A stretch of 64,000 bases of DNA from Ignisphaera sp. (GTDB lineage: Archaea; Thermoproteota; Thermoprotei_A; Sulfolobales; Ignisphaeraceae). Shown here in pieces: positions 1-9,627 of this stretch. The DNA is taken from contig JAWBKZ010000001.1 of assembly GCA_038831005.1 (NCBI GenBank), forward strand, positions 1 to 64,000, read 5' to 3'. A program made the translations under genes and the position numbers. How positions within the stretch are numbered: position 1 is the stretch's first letter; every line of letters starts with the position of its first letter. Below the pieces are notes generated by a model. That model made no database searches. It was not told the DNA's origin and saw nothing but the letters and a program-made list of their open reading frames with translations.

Positions 1-1431
1 AGTCGTTACAACAGTAGTAGTTCTAGGAGTAGTTAATGTAGTAGTAGGCGTTGGAGTAGGAGTAGTAGTTCTAGGAGTAGTTAATGTAGTAGTAGGCGTT
101 GGAGTAGGAGTAGTAGTTCTAGGAGTAGTTAATGTAGTAGTAGGCGTTGGAGTAGGAGCCCATACTTCACCATATGTCGATTTGCATGAATCCATGGATC
201 TTTTTAGGTTTTGGTATTTGTCCTCCCATATTGTTGTCCAATCATCTTTTAGTATTCCCCCTGTATCGCCGCTATTGGGGTTCCAGCTCCAGTAAGTCCA
301 CCAACATATTCCGTTCTGTATGAAATAGTCTATGAGTTTTTGTTGCCATATTCTATCTCTTGAATCTCCTCCATTGCCATATCTACCACCGAATTCTCCT
401 ACAAGTATTGGTAGACCTAATTGTGTCTTAACGTAGCCGTAATTTTGTTCCCATATTTTGTAGAGGTTGTCTGGATATACGTTTGGATCATTGAAGTATG
501 GTTGTACGTATACATCGGGTCCATAGGTATGTGGCGAGTATAAGAGTTTGTTGCTTGGCAGATTCACCGGATAATCTTTTACCGCTCTTAGGTTCTCGCC
601 CCAGTATACTGCATCAGGGTATAGAGGCACATTATCAGACCTTGGATTTGTGTAATGCGTTCCTTCAACTATTATTAGCCAATGTGGTGCTACATTCAAG
701 ATTTCTCTACCTATTCTTTCAGCAGCTAGATTCCAATCGGTTCTTGTGTTACCAATACCCCATGTAGCTCCTTGACCACTTGTATAACAGTCTTGTCTAC
801 CCATTCCTATGGGACAGTGTGGTTCATTCTTTAAGTCAGCACCTATAACATTTGGATATTTCCCAAATCTTTGAGCCACGGATTTCCAGACGTTTATAAA
901 GTCTTGTTCGCTAAACGAACTTGTATACCATAAAGGTTCTATCTCATTGCATCCTATCCTATGGAAATCAAATATAATAAATATCCCTAGTTCAGCAGCT
1001 TTCTGAACTATCTTCTCCATGACTGTTACAGAATCTAGACCTTGTAGATCTTGATTACGACTATAGTCTATAGTTTTGGGGGTTGTTCCAGGTGTTACAG
1101 ATGGTGGACAGAATGGCAATCTTATGGCATTAAATCCTAAGCTTTTGATTTGTTGAAGCATATCTTGCCAATTCCTAGACCATAAACCATGGACAACATA
1201 ATCCGATGTCTCAAAACCAAACCAGTTAACTCCTGTGATATATATGGCTCGTTCTCCACTCGCAGTACGCATCCACACCTTACCATCTCTAATGAAGTAT
1301 TCAACTGTGGATGTTTGGGATACCACTTGCACCGACTCATATGTGAACATGTACGTCATACTTAATACTATTGCTAGGGTTGTTAATGCAGATACAAACT
1401 TGAGTGTTCCATTAGAGTTAAATTTGTACAT
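1..1431 (-). CDS. Secreted GH5-type endoglucanase (cellulase), 3' end outside window
   Basis: The minus frame is open for all 477 codons from an ATG at 1431 to base 1, so the C-terminus is missing. An N-terminal hydrophobic segment (about residues 10-30) suggests export or anchoring. The body is a GH5-like TIM barrel: a GVNWFGFET start, then a LKNEPH segment with the presumed acid/base Glu203, and a LVGEFGG segment with the presumed nucleophile Glu346. From about residue 424 the chain becomes a Thr/Pro linker, so a further module such as a carbohydrate-binding domain probably lies to the left. Role: cleavage of beta-1,4-glucan outside the cell, fitting the GH12, GH3 and GH94 genes nearby. Family call is from motifs read by eye; substrate is inferred. 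Confidence 0.85.
   Translation of the reverse strand, partial: MYKFNSNGTLKFVSALTTLAIVLSMTYMFTYESVQVVSQTSTVEYFIRDGKVWMRTASGERAIYITGVNWFGFETSDYVVHGLWSRNWQDMLQQIKSLGFNAIRLPFCPPSVTPGTTPKTIDYSRNQDLQGLDSVTVMEKIVQKAAELGIFIIFDFHRIGCNEIEPLWYTSSFSEQDFINVWKSVAQRFGKYPNVIGADLKNEPHCPIGMGRQDCYTSGQGATWGIGNTRTDWNLAAERIGREILNVAPHWLIIVEGTHYTNPRSDNVPLYPDAVYWGENLRAVKDYPVNLPSNKLLYSPHTYGPDVYVQPYFNDPNVYPDNLYKIWEQNYGYVKTQLGLPILVGEFGGRYGNGGDSRDRIWQQKLIDYFIQNGICWWTYWSWNPNSGDTGGILKDDWTTIWEDKYQNLKRSMDSCKSTYGEVWAPTPTPTTTLTTPRTTTPTPTPTTTLTTPRTTTPTPTPTTTLTTPRTTTVVTT
14..157 (-). repeat. Three tandem 48-bp repeats in the GH5 Thr/Pro linker
   Basis: The same 48-bp unit is read three times, with copies starting at 14, 62 and 110. 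Each encodes 16 residues rich in Thr and Pro on the minus strand, and the unit length keeps the frame. The copies look essentially identical, which points to recent duplication or ongoing homogenisation of the linker. Linker length could therefore vary between strains. Confidence 0.9.
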
Positions 1432-1930
1432 AACCTTTACATCACCTAATTAAATACACTGTTTATGACTATGTTCTGTCTCCAGATATTTGTGCTTTAC
1501 GTGTATGATAGCTAGATATAGGTGGAAATAAGTAGAGATAAGTATTATCGATAACTATGCTAAGTAATGTGAGGTATTACGAGTAATGTCATATAGATTT
1601 CCATGAAATTTTATGACTTATTCTCGAGATGACAATAATACCACTCATAATGGTGTACATACCATATGATTCAACATTCTAATGAAGAATATACCGTAGT
1701 TTGAACTTAATACAGTTATGTGAAAGATACACATATACTGGTTCTTGCGGTAGCCCTTAGTACACCTAAGTTAGTTGGTTTGATTGTACTCAGCTTATAA
1801 CTACTTTTTTACAATTACCTCAATGTTAGGTTGGATCATTAAGTGCAAAGCATTTATTAAACTAACTAGTGTTTGAGAATTATGATTGAATTGATTGATC
1901 TGAGTGTCGAAAACAATGAAGATTGCAATT
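1432..1930. other. Gap between divergent GH5 gene and GH12 remnant
   Basis: About 500 AT-rich bases with no open frame that I recognise. It must contain the promoter of the minus-strand GH5 gene, but I could not single out one convincing TATA box. Confidence 0.5.
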
Positions 1931-2403
1931 ATGAAATATACTAAAGAGTTCAATCATAACAATAGTGATGCTATCTTCATTAGTATTAGCATCAATAAAT
2001 ACGTATGCGCTACAGATCACAGTAAATGATGTGACTCAGAGTTATAAATGTTCTTCCTGCTACTGGTCAGTATGTTGGTACTGTTTCGAGGGGTTATTGT
2101 AGTGGTGGTTCTTGTCAGCTTTGGAATCTGAGACAGATAGGTAATGCATCTATTGATGTAAATCTATGGGGGTTAGAGGGTAGAGAATCTCAGTCTAGTG
2201 GAGAAGCTGTTATGGAGATATTACAGGGAGGGATTCTACGAACTAGATCTCAATGGCAATTAGGTACAGCTCCTCAATACAATACACCCGGATATCACGA
2301 GGTTATATATGGTGCTAAACCTTGGGGAACAACATCACAAGAATATCCAGCTTACCTAGACACACTATATAGGTTACGTCTTTGGAAATTCTTGTACAAT
2401 TAA
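1931..2403 (+). pseudogene. Decayed GH12 endoglucanase, 5' and central part only
   Basis: From about 2042 to 2403 one plus frame reads as a GH12 beta-jelly-roll segment: a SIDVNLWG stretch and, near 2300, YHEVIYGAKPWG, which matches YPEVWIGAKPWN in the intact GH12 gene downstream. The signal-peptide-like start (hydrophobic MLSSLVLASINTYA, from 1968) lies in another frame, and a TGA at 2032 interrupts the joining frame. An ATG at 1931 is in a third frame. The frame ends in a TAA at 2401-2403, before either catalytic Glu motif of GH12. So the gene is frameshifted at the front and truncated at the back. It is most likely a dead paralogue of the neighbouring gene. Confidence 0.75.
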
Positions 2404-2997
2404 TTCAATTGATTTGCTTTGTATGATTAACTCGTAATTCAAATCTTTGATTTATCCTGATTTATCGAACCTGATAATTGCTCCCTAATCTTGAGGCTCA
2501 ACTAGTCAATCAATTAGAGTAACTCGATACACAATCAATGTAGTAATTAAAGATCTACAGGATACCAATATATCAATAGCATCTAGATACATAAGTTAAT
2601 CAAAGAGTTAGCAGACTAATATCATTGTTTCAACATTTTCAATATTCTTCAGCTACCTCTATGAAGTTCTAAGGTTTTTGTAAATATAACGTACTAGACG
2701 ACAAATTCAACCATAATTGTAAGTCTAGGTAACAATCACAATGAATTACAATAAGTCTAAGTAATGATTAAACAAAGAACATTACTCTAAGCTGATTAAA
2801 ACTTATTTCCCCAATTATTCAGGATACGACGTATGTTCAATCTCTAATTAATTGTCCTTTAATAATATTCTCTGGTGTTACCAAGTTTAACAAGTTTGAC
2901 TACATATCATTTTGATCTCTACACATTCTAGTCATTCTATAAGTTATGTTTTTAAATTTTAAACATGTATTAATTATATCTATGTAATTGGTATTGG
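2404..2997. other. AT-rich gap upstream of the GH12 gene
   Basis: Nearly 600 bases without a recognisable reading frame. It could hold the worn-out 3' half of the GH12 remnant, but I could not read GH12 motifs in it. Near the right end, TATA-like stretches at about 2947-2957 and 2970-2982 are candidates for the promoter of the following gene. Confidence 0.45.
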
Positions 2998-3009
2998 GTG
3001 TACACTATC

Positions 3010-4959
3010 ATGAATCTAAATTATAAAGAAAAACTAATCAAAGCAACCGCAATTATTGTAGGAACAATATTGGTACTAATGATAGCACCATCATTATTAA
3101 CTCAACCAAATAATTTGGTTCCTGCACCAAGTACTAGTGTTATGCTTAATGCTGCTAGATCTGCATCATTATCTGGTGTTCTTCAGTTTAGGTCAAGAAC
3201 ATCTGGATCAATATCTGTTAGTGGTGGTAGTATTAGTGTTAGATCTGGTGATATTGTTGCTATAGATTTTAATGCTAATAGAGGTGTTTTATGGATTGGT
3301 ACAGATGGTTGGATGTCTGTATCTGGTTTGAATGTGAATGCTGTTTATGTTAATGGTAATCTAGTAGCAAGTTCAGCAACAATAACAGGTGTTTCTGGTA
3401 TACAAGTAGATTTATCATCTATACAGACATCACTAACAGTAACAGTAACAGGATCAGGATACACACAACTAGTATACAATGGACAGACACTTATATCAGG
3501 AACAGACAGTAGAACAATAGTAATACCCAACATAGGCGCAACAACATCAACAGCACTAAACCTAAACATAGGAACATCAAATGTATATCTATCAGCAACA
3601 TCAGCACAACCACAAATAGGTGCAACAATAACAACACCTACACCTACACCTACTCCTACTCCAACGCCTACTACTCCTATTACACCTACTCCTACTCCAA
3701 CGCCTACAACGCCTAGAACCACACCTACTCCAACGCCTACACCTACTCCAACACTAACAACTGTGCCAACAGTTACAATTACTACAACTACGGTTCCAGT
3801 AACCATAATACTGACTACTGTTGTTAATGTTCAAGTAGTTGCTACTGCAACATTTACAGTTACATCACCTATAACAACTGTTGTGCCAGTTACACATACA
3901 ACAACAGTACCAGTAACAATAATTAGAACAATAACGGTGACAAGAACAACTACTACTCCTATTACAACTACTCCTACTCCAACGCCTACCACGCCTAGAA
4001 CCACACCTACTCCAACACCAACAACAACTGTACCAACTACTGCGCCTGCTGGTGGTATTGTAACTGTTATAAATAACACTATAACTAGGGTGAGAGGTAC
4101 TGGTACATTTACTATTACTGGTAATGCTAACAATAGGTATCCAGCTCTAGAAGTAGATGCAGATGGTGATGGAGCTATAGACTTTGTTGTTGAGCCAAAT
4201 CTATGGAATGTTGTTGGAGGCTCTGGTCAAGTGGCAATGACTGTTGTTGTGAGAGGTCCTAGAGATTATACAGTAAACGTGGATATTAGTTTACAGAATA
4301 TTCAGCAGGAGAGTTCTAGTGGTTGGGTTCATGCATATCCTGAGGTATGGATTGGTGCTAAACCATGGAATGTACTTGGACCTGCGACAGATGGATTCAT
4401 ATCAGGCTCTGCTACGTTACCAATACGTGTATCAGAGCTTGCAAACACCAATGTATGTGTCTATATGGGATCTTACAGTATAACTAGAGTTGATTCAAAT
4501 CTACCGTTTAACTTCCCATTTGAGACATGGTTGACAAGAGATACCACGAGAGGTAAAACTGTACAGTCCAATGAAGTTGAGGTAATGGTGTGGTTTGCAT
4601 ATCATCAGATGCAAGGTGCAGGAGGCACTGTTGCAAATCCAACAATAACGATATACATTAATGGTCAACCAGTTAGTCAGCAGTATGAGTTATGGAGATC
4701 TGGAGGTGTAGGACAAACTGGTTGGGAGTACTTTGCATTCAGGCCAACAACATCTAGAGAAAGTGCGAGTAGAGTAGCATTCTGCTGGAGAGATTTCCTA
4801 AATGTTGCCAGACAATATAGTGATAGAAGTGGATGGGATAACATGTACTTCACAGTATCAGAAATAGGAACAGAATTTGGATCACCAAGCTATCTAAATG
4901 CGCAACTGAGATGGAGCATATCAAACTACTGGCTATCAGTCGGGGTATACACAGGATAA
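3010..4959 (+). CDS. Modular secreted GH12 endoglucanase with Thr/Pro linkers
   Basis: Residue numbers count from an in-frame GTG at 2998; I prefer the ATG at 3010. Order: hydrophobic N-terminal segment (about 14-35), a Ser/Gly/Val-rich beta domain I do not recognise (about 40-205), a TPTPT linker (211-255), a Thr/Val-rich stretch (256-325), a second TP linker (to about 350) and a C-terminal GH12 catalytic domain. GH12 is shown by YPEVWIGAKPWN, by EVMVW with the likely nucleophile Glu528, and by GTEFGSP with the likely acid/base Glu626; the chain ends directly after the domain. Role: extracellular beta-1,4-glucan hydrolysis. Known archaeal GH12 enzymes act on cellulose and related glucans; the exact substrate here is inferred. 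Confidence 0.88.
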   Translation: MNLNYKEKLIKATAIIVGTILVLMIAPSLLTQPNNLVPAPSTSVMLNAARSASLSGVLQFRSRTSGSISVSGGSISVRSGDIVAIDFNANRGVLWIGTDGWMSVSGLNVNAVYVNGNLVASSATITGVSGIQVDLSSIQTSLTVTVTGSGYTQLVYNGQTLISGTDSRTIVIPNIGATTSTALNLNIGTSNVYLSATSAQPQIGATITTPTPTPTPTPTPTTPITPTPTPTPTTPRTTPTPTPTPTPTLTTVPTVTITTTTVPVTIILTTVVNVQVVATATFTVTSPITTVVPVTHTTTVPVTIIRTITVTRTTTTPITTTPTPTPTTPRTTPTPTPTTTVPTTAPAGGIVTVINNTITRVRGTGTFTITGNANNRYPALEVDADGDGAIDFVVEPNLWNVVGGSGQVAMTVVVRGPRDYTVNVDISLQNIQQESSSGWVHAYPEVWIGAKPWNVLGPATDGFISGSATLPIRVSELANTNVCVYMGSYSITRVDSNLPFNFPFETWLTRDTTRGKTVQSNEVEVMVWFAYHQMQGAGGTVANPTITIYINGQPVSQQYELWRSGGVGQTGWEYFAFRPTTSRESASRVAFCWRDFLNVARQYSDRSGWDNMYFTVSEIGTEFGSPSYLNAQLRWSISNYWLSVGVYTG

Positions 4960-5042
4960 CCTAGCTATTCAACAATAATAAATATTTTTAAATTATTTTT
5001 CTTTACTATATTTCTATACCCCATATTTGATAGCTAAGATGT

Positions 5043-6323
5043 GTGGTCAAGGTGTATAGAACTCTATATCCACTTGCTCTAGTTGGTATCCAAGTTATTC
5101 TCATAGCTCTAGCTTCATCATTTATAGCTATCGACATTGTTTATACTGGTAATCCATATTATTTATTGGAAGAGGATTATTCGCAAGGTATTGATATTGC
5201 TTATGCTGTTTGTATTCATAGAGATGTCATCTATGTTGTTGGATCTACATATTACCGTATGTTTATTGATGGTGTATCTATCTCTAATGGATCTAGGTTA
5301 TTTTCTTGGAGATCTGACTGGATTGGAGAACTATATGATTGTATTATCGTTAACTCTAGCTTATTTGTTGTTGGTGTTAAGAAAAACGATTATGGTGTTA
5401 ATAGATGGTTTATCGGTTTATTTGATACTGAACTTAATCTCGTTATGTGGAGAGAATCCCATGACAATGGAGCAGCACTTTCCATAGCGTATGGTTATGG
5501 CTATCTCTATATCGCTGGCTACGGTAGCATTGCAGCTAATAATTATAGCGATATTGTGTGGATTGTAGAGAGAGTGAATAGAGATGATATCTACAAATAC
5601 ATCTATGCGGTGTCTAATCCGTCTAGAGGTGGCGATATTGCAAGTGCTATAGAGGTTAATCCTGTGAGTGGAGATATATGGGTTGTTGGTACAAACAGCA
5701 GTAGACGTACATGGAGAATAGAGGTATATAATAGAGATCTCGTACATATATCCTCTAGAGATCTAGAGGTACCGAATTACCCATACTCCATAGCCTTCAA
5801 CTCATTAGGTAATGCATATATAGCAGGAACTTCTCATGTTGCTAAAATTGATAGAGATTTAAATATAATTGAGAAAATTGGTATAGGTGGGGATATCAAG
5901 AAGGCTACTCTATATAATGACACACATCTAGTTTTAGTGATACAACATTCTGATGAATACGGTATTCAGAATCACTACATCTATATACTTGATGATGATC
6001 TCGATATAGTTGATACAATGTGTGTAACATGTGGTAGAAATTATTCAGCTTATATCGATAGAGGTAGAGTCGCGTTAATGGGTAGAGAGCTCTATGTAGC
6101 TGGCTATGGTGCTAGAAGTAGTGGTAGATACCTCATGAACACGTTCATCATAATGTATGCTGTGTCAATACCAGAAGATCTACGAATGATACATAAGGTT
6201 ATAAGCAGTGATAACTTTTTCAACATTATAGCGACATCCCTAGTTCTTGTAGTTGCAGCTGGAGTATGTTTTGCTGTATTTAGGAAAATAGGTAAGAGAA
6301 AGAGCAAGAAGAAAAAGAGATAA
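5043..6323 (+). CDS. Membrane-anchored extracellular beta-propeller-like protein
   Basis: 426 residues with an N-terminal hydrophobic segment (about 8-30), a long extracellular part and a C-terminal transmembrane helix (about 390-413) followed by a Lys/Arg-rich cytoplasmic tail. The middle carries recurrent strand motifs of the type IYVVGS, LFVVGV, LYIAGY, DIWVVGT, AYIAGT and LYVAGY, spaced like propeller blades. I know no function for it. A 21-bp gap separates it from a paralogue, so the two are probably co-transcribed. The pair lies between the endoglucanases and a sugar/peptide-type ABC operon, which suggests a surface role, possibly binding or organising substrate; that is inference only. 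The start is a GTG, and a later GTG at 5052 is possible. Confidence 0.7.
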   Translation: MVKVYRTLYPLALVGIQVILIALASSFIAIDIVYTGNPYYLLEEDYSQGIDIAYAVCIHRDVIYVVGSTYYRMFIDGVSISNGSRLFSWRSDWIGELYDCIIVNSSLFVVGVKKNDYGVNRWFIGLFDTELNLVMWRESHDNGAALSIAYGYGYLYIAGYGSIAANNYSDIVWIVERVNRDDIYKYIYAVSNPSRGGDIASAIEVNPVSGDIWVVGTNSSRRTWRIEVYNRDLVHISSRDLEVPNYPYSIAFNSLGNAYIAGTSHVAKIDRDLNIIEKIGIGGDIKKATLYNDTHLVLVIQHSDEYGIQNHYIYILDDDLDIVDTMCVTCGRNYSAYIDRGRVALMGRELYVAGYGARSSGRYLMNTFIIMYAVSIPEDLRMIHKVISSDNFFNIIATSLVLVVAAGVCFAVFRKIGKRKSKKKKR

Positions 6324-6359
6324 ATTTGTGATACTGAATGTTAGATGGTGGCGATAGCT

Positions 6360-7736
6360 ATGAACTCTAGGATTAATTTATTACCTATGACTATAGTCAT
6401 CATAGTTCTTGTCTCGCTGATATCTGTATTGGTATCTGCTGATGAAGACACTATGTATAGTATAGATGTAGAAATGGTTAGAAGATTAAAGATACTTCCT
6501 GGGGATGATAAACCGTATTGTGTTGCAGAAAGAGATAGGTTTATCTATGTAGTAGGTATAGGCAATAATGGAGATGTGGCATATGTATTCAAGATGGATA
6601 AAAATAGAGGCTATATACAGAGAACTTGGAACATAGGAAGAAAGGGATGTCCAATAGAGCTTCATGACTGCAGATTCATAGGCGATAGACTCTATGTTAT
6701 TGGTATTGATTGTCAAGATTCGAGAGATACTAGCTGGATGTTTCTAGTATTCGATGATAATCTGACGCTGCTACTCAATATCAAAGAGAATCATACACTA
6801 AAAGAAGATTGGATACATGCATTTACATCTGATAGTGAGTATATATATGCTGTAGGAGCAGTGAATGGTACTGGAGGCTATAAGACAGTAATGATATGGC
6901 AATGGCGTGTAGAGAAAAGAAGATTATGGGACCTTCGTCTTGTTTCTAGCTATACATCTAGAGAAATCTATGGTGGAAGACCATTCGATATAGAGATAAA
7001 TCCTATTACCAATCATCTATGGATTGTAGGTACAAACAGAAAACCATATGAGAAAATGCTTATGTGGAGCATAATGATTCTAGATAAAGATCTTAAGCCA
7101 GTTAAAGAGCATGCTCTGTTAGAAGAACTTCAAGGTCAAGCACTAACGGTATGCTTCGATAAACATGGCTATGCCTATATTGGGGGAGATGAGGCTGTTA
7201 TAAAGATGGATACGGATGGCAATATCGTAGATATACGGAGATACACAAACACGAGTTTTTCGAAGAGTTTGTGTATAGATGATTTAATTTTCATGGTTGG
7301 AGATGTACTTAAACAAAACAGAACAAGACACCAAATAGCTGTGTTAATGGATACTAATCTAAATATACTCTCGATAAAGGATCTCCATGATCCAACTAAT
7401 GCTACAAGTTCTTATTTCGATATAGGTTCTCTAGCATTTGATGGTAGGTACATATATGTAGCGGGTCACGAGGAGGTTACAAGATTTGAGAATCGGTTTG
7501 GATGGGTTATATACAAACTCTCTCTAAAGAGAAACGAAGAGATAGTTACATCAACACCAAAAACTATAAGTTCCATAGTCTCGCTTAACACATCACAATT
7601 CATTCAAATAGGCGATGTACTACCATACATAACACCACTAATAGTAGTTATAGTGTTAGTTGTAGGCTTTATAGTCTTCAGATATAAGAAGACCAAGAAC
7701 AGAAGTAAAGTGAGAGGGAAACACAAAAAGGTCTGA
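6360..7736 (+). CDS. Second membrane-anchored beta-propeller-like protein, paralogue of the previous gene
   Basis: Same design as the gene before it: N-terminal hydrophobic helix, extracellular repeat region and a C-terminal transmembrane helix with a Lys-rich tail. About seven blade-like motifs can be read (FIYVVGI, RLYVIGI, YIYAVGA, HLWIVGT, AYIGGD, LIFMVGD, YIYVAGH). An upstream in-frame ATG at 6345 exists; I prefer 6360 because a purine/G-rich stretch resembling a ribosome-binding site lies just before it. Function is unknown. The shared architecture and tandem arrangement show a duplication, and the two may work together at the cell surface. Confidence 0.7.
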   Translation: MNSRINLLPMTIVIIVLVSLISVLVSADEDTMYSIDVEMVRRLKILPGDDKPYCVAERDRFIYVVGIGNNGDVAYVFKMDKNRGYIQRTWNIGRKGCPIELHDCRFIGDRLYVIGIDCQDSRDTSWMFLVFDDNLTLLLNIKENHTLKEDWIHAFTSDSEYIYAVGAVNGTGGYKTVMIWQWRVEKRRLWDLRLVSSYTSREIYGGRPFDIEINPITNHLWIVGTNRKPYEKMLMWSIMILDKDLKPVKEHALLEELQGQALTVCFDKHGYAYIGGDEAVIKMDTDGNIVDIRRYTNTSFSKSLCIDDLIFMVGDVLKQNRTRHQIAVLMDTNLNILSIKDLHDPTNATSSYFDIGSLAFDGRYIYVAGHEEVTRFENRFGWVIYKLSLKRNEEIVTSTPKTISSIVSLNTSQFIQIGDVLPYITPLIVVIVLVVGFIVFRYKKTKNRSKVRGKHKKV

Positions 7737-7891
7737 ACAAAAAGTTTGAAGTGGCTATTTTTATCATTACAAACCTAAGTCTTTATAATATTCCAGTTGC
7801 CACAATGTAGTTATAGGTTATGTATTTTATCTAGAACATTCTCCTCAACTATTTAATGTACTTGGACTCTAAGAAAGAACACCATGATATA

Positions 7892-8707
7892 TTAGTAAAA
7901 TAGTTTCCTATCTACATTGTAGCTATCTAGATGCTTCTTGATCGATTCTCCCAGAATTTCTGCTAATAAAATTGCTGCAAATACCACCAAAATTGGTGGT
8001 ACTATATTGTGTGGTGCTACAACTACATACTTTACGGATTCAGCAAGAATACTTCCTAGAGATGGTGTTGGTGGCTGTACTCCTAATCCTATAAAGTTAA
8101 GCGAGATTTCTATTGATAGTGTCTCTGGAAAACTATAGATCGATAGAATAGCTACTGTAGATATTGTTTCTCTAGCTATATAATGTGTCAATACATATAA
8201 TGTTGATGCACCTACAGCTCTAACAGACTCGATATAGGGTTCTACAGATACTGTTAAAGCTATGGTTCTAGTGACTCTATAGAACATTGGGAGAAATCTA
8301 AACACTATAGCTATAGCTATTACATGAATCCCGAAACCTATTACAAAAGCTGTTATAGTAGCTACAAATATTGATGGAACTATGTAGAAAAAATTCATTA
8401 CAAGATCAGCGAAAGTGTGAAAGTGTTTAGAAAGAGCTGATAGAATTCCTATTAATGTGCCCAGAGTAGCGGAAAGAGCGAGGGATAGAGATGATACTGT
8501 AAGAGAAAATCTAGTACCATAGAGTACCCTTGTAAATACATCTCTACCAAGAGAATCTGTACCAAATAGATGATTAATAGAGGGCGGCAGAAATCTTCTA
8601 TCTAACCTAACTTCATCATACCTATAAGGAACAACAATATCAAGTATAGCCATCAGTATCACGAAAATCGATATAGAGAGAAGCAGTATCGTTAGCTTCA
8701 GATTCAT
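7892..8707 (-). CDS. ABC transporter permease, DppC/OppC type
   Basis: 271 residues, very hydrophobic, with the family's N-terminal helix followed by the conserved segment HLFGTDSLGRDVFTRVLYGTR and a cytoplasmic EAA-like loop (YIESVRAVGAS) that contacts the ATPase. It is the last gene of a three-gene minus-strand operon: its ATG overlaps the stop of the upstream permease by 4 bp. Transporters of this family carry peptides, and in hyperthermophilic archaea often cello- or other oligosaccharides. Placement between cellulases and intracellular glucosidases favours cello-oligosaccharides, by inference. The two ATPase subunits are not in the window. Confidence 0.88.
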   Translation of the reverse strand: MNLKLTILLLSISIFVILMAILDIVVPYRYDEVRLDRRFLPPSINHLFGTDSLGRDVFTRVLYGTRFSLTVSSLSLALSATLGTLIGILSALSKHFHTFADLVMNFFYIVPSIFVATITAFVIGFGIHVIAIAIVFRFLPMFYRVTRTIALTVSVEPYIESVRAVGASTLYVLTHYIARETISTVAILSIYSFPETLSIEISLNFIGLGVQPPTPSLGSILAESVKYVVVAPHNIVPPILVVFAAILLAEILGESIKKHLDSYNVDRKLFY

Positions 8708-9627
8708 GATATAGAGACCCTGGGATCCAGCACACTATGGACGATATCTACAACAAGATTCACGAGCATCAATATGATTGATATAGCTACTCCCCAACCG
8801 ATTAAAATAGGGTAATCTCTAGATGGTAGGGCTGTATAAAACACAAAACCCATGCCTGGGTACATAAATATTACTTCGGTAGCTACAGCACCAGCTATAA
8901 TTACCCCAACTCTATAAAGTAACGCTGATAGGATCATAGGTAGAGAGTACCTCAAGACCTTGAGAAACAGATACCTCTTATTGTAACCCATAACCATATA
9001 CATACCTACAAAAGGTTGTCTACAGCTATACTCTATAGCTGATCTAAGCACTCTATAGAATATCCCTATACCAGTAATAGTCAGTACTGATAATGGAGGC
9101 AAAATACTTCCAAGAGCAACAGAGTAACCAGTTCTCGCTATAAGTAAGAGGATAATTATACTCCATACAGTTGATTGTATAGAGCTAGACAATGAGGTAG
9201 ATATACGAATTAGGTTACTATGTATATTGTGTACGAATTCCACATAAACCAAAGCTATAGATATGATCACTACAAAAGCTGATGAAAGTAGAGCAAGCTT
9301 AAGAGATGCCATAAATCCCCTAGAAACTATCGATACAACACTCTCTCCAGTATATATCGATTTACCCCAATTTCCAGTAAATATGTTCCTCAAATAGATC
9401 AGTAGATGGATTTGTATAGGTTTATCTAAACCTAATTGACGTTCAAGAACGCTCCTGGTAACAGGGTCTCCAGATATTTCTCCGTAGAGAACTGTTATAG
9501 GGTCTCCAGGTATAAGTCTAGCTGATAGGTATATAAACGATAGTATTGCTATAAGTAGAAAAAGATATAGTGATATCTTCTTTAAAGCCCTTAAAAAAAT
9601 GTCTCTAGTTCTTAACATACACATCAT
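8704..9627 (-). CDS. ABC transporter permease, DppB/OppB type
   Basis: 307 residues with several transmembrane segments. The N-terminal helix is followed by the DppB family signature ARLIPGDP and then an RQLGLDKP segment. The partner loop reads VMGYNKRYLFLKVLRYSLP. It overlaps the 3' end of the binding-protein gene by 23 bp and the start of the second permease by 4 bp, so the three are translationally coupled. It forms the membrane channel with the DppC-type partner. Confidence 0.88.
   Translation of the reverse strand: MMCMLRTRDIFLRALKKISLYLFLLIAILSFIYLSARLIPGDPITVLYGEISGDPVTRSVLERQLGLDKPIQIHLLIYLRNIFTGNWGKSIYTGESVVSIVSRGFMASLKLALLSSAFVVIISIALVYVEFVHNIHSNLIRISTSLSSSIQSTVWSIIILLLIARTGYSVALGSILPPLSVLTITGIGIFYRVLRSAIEYSCRQPFVGMYMVMGYNKRYLFLKVLRYSLPMILSALLYRVGVIIAGAVATEVIFMYPGMGFVFYTALPSRDYPILIGWGVAISIILMLVNLVVDIVHSVLDPRVSIS

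Noticed and set aside
3345-4133. Long minus-strand open frames over the GH12 linkers, rich in Val and Gly
   Set aside because: They are the antisense of Thr/Pro codons, which lack stops in that frame; composition is repetitive and no start signal fits.
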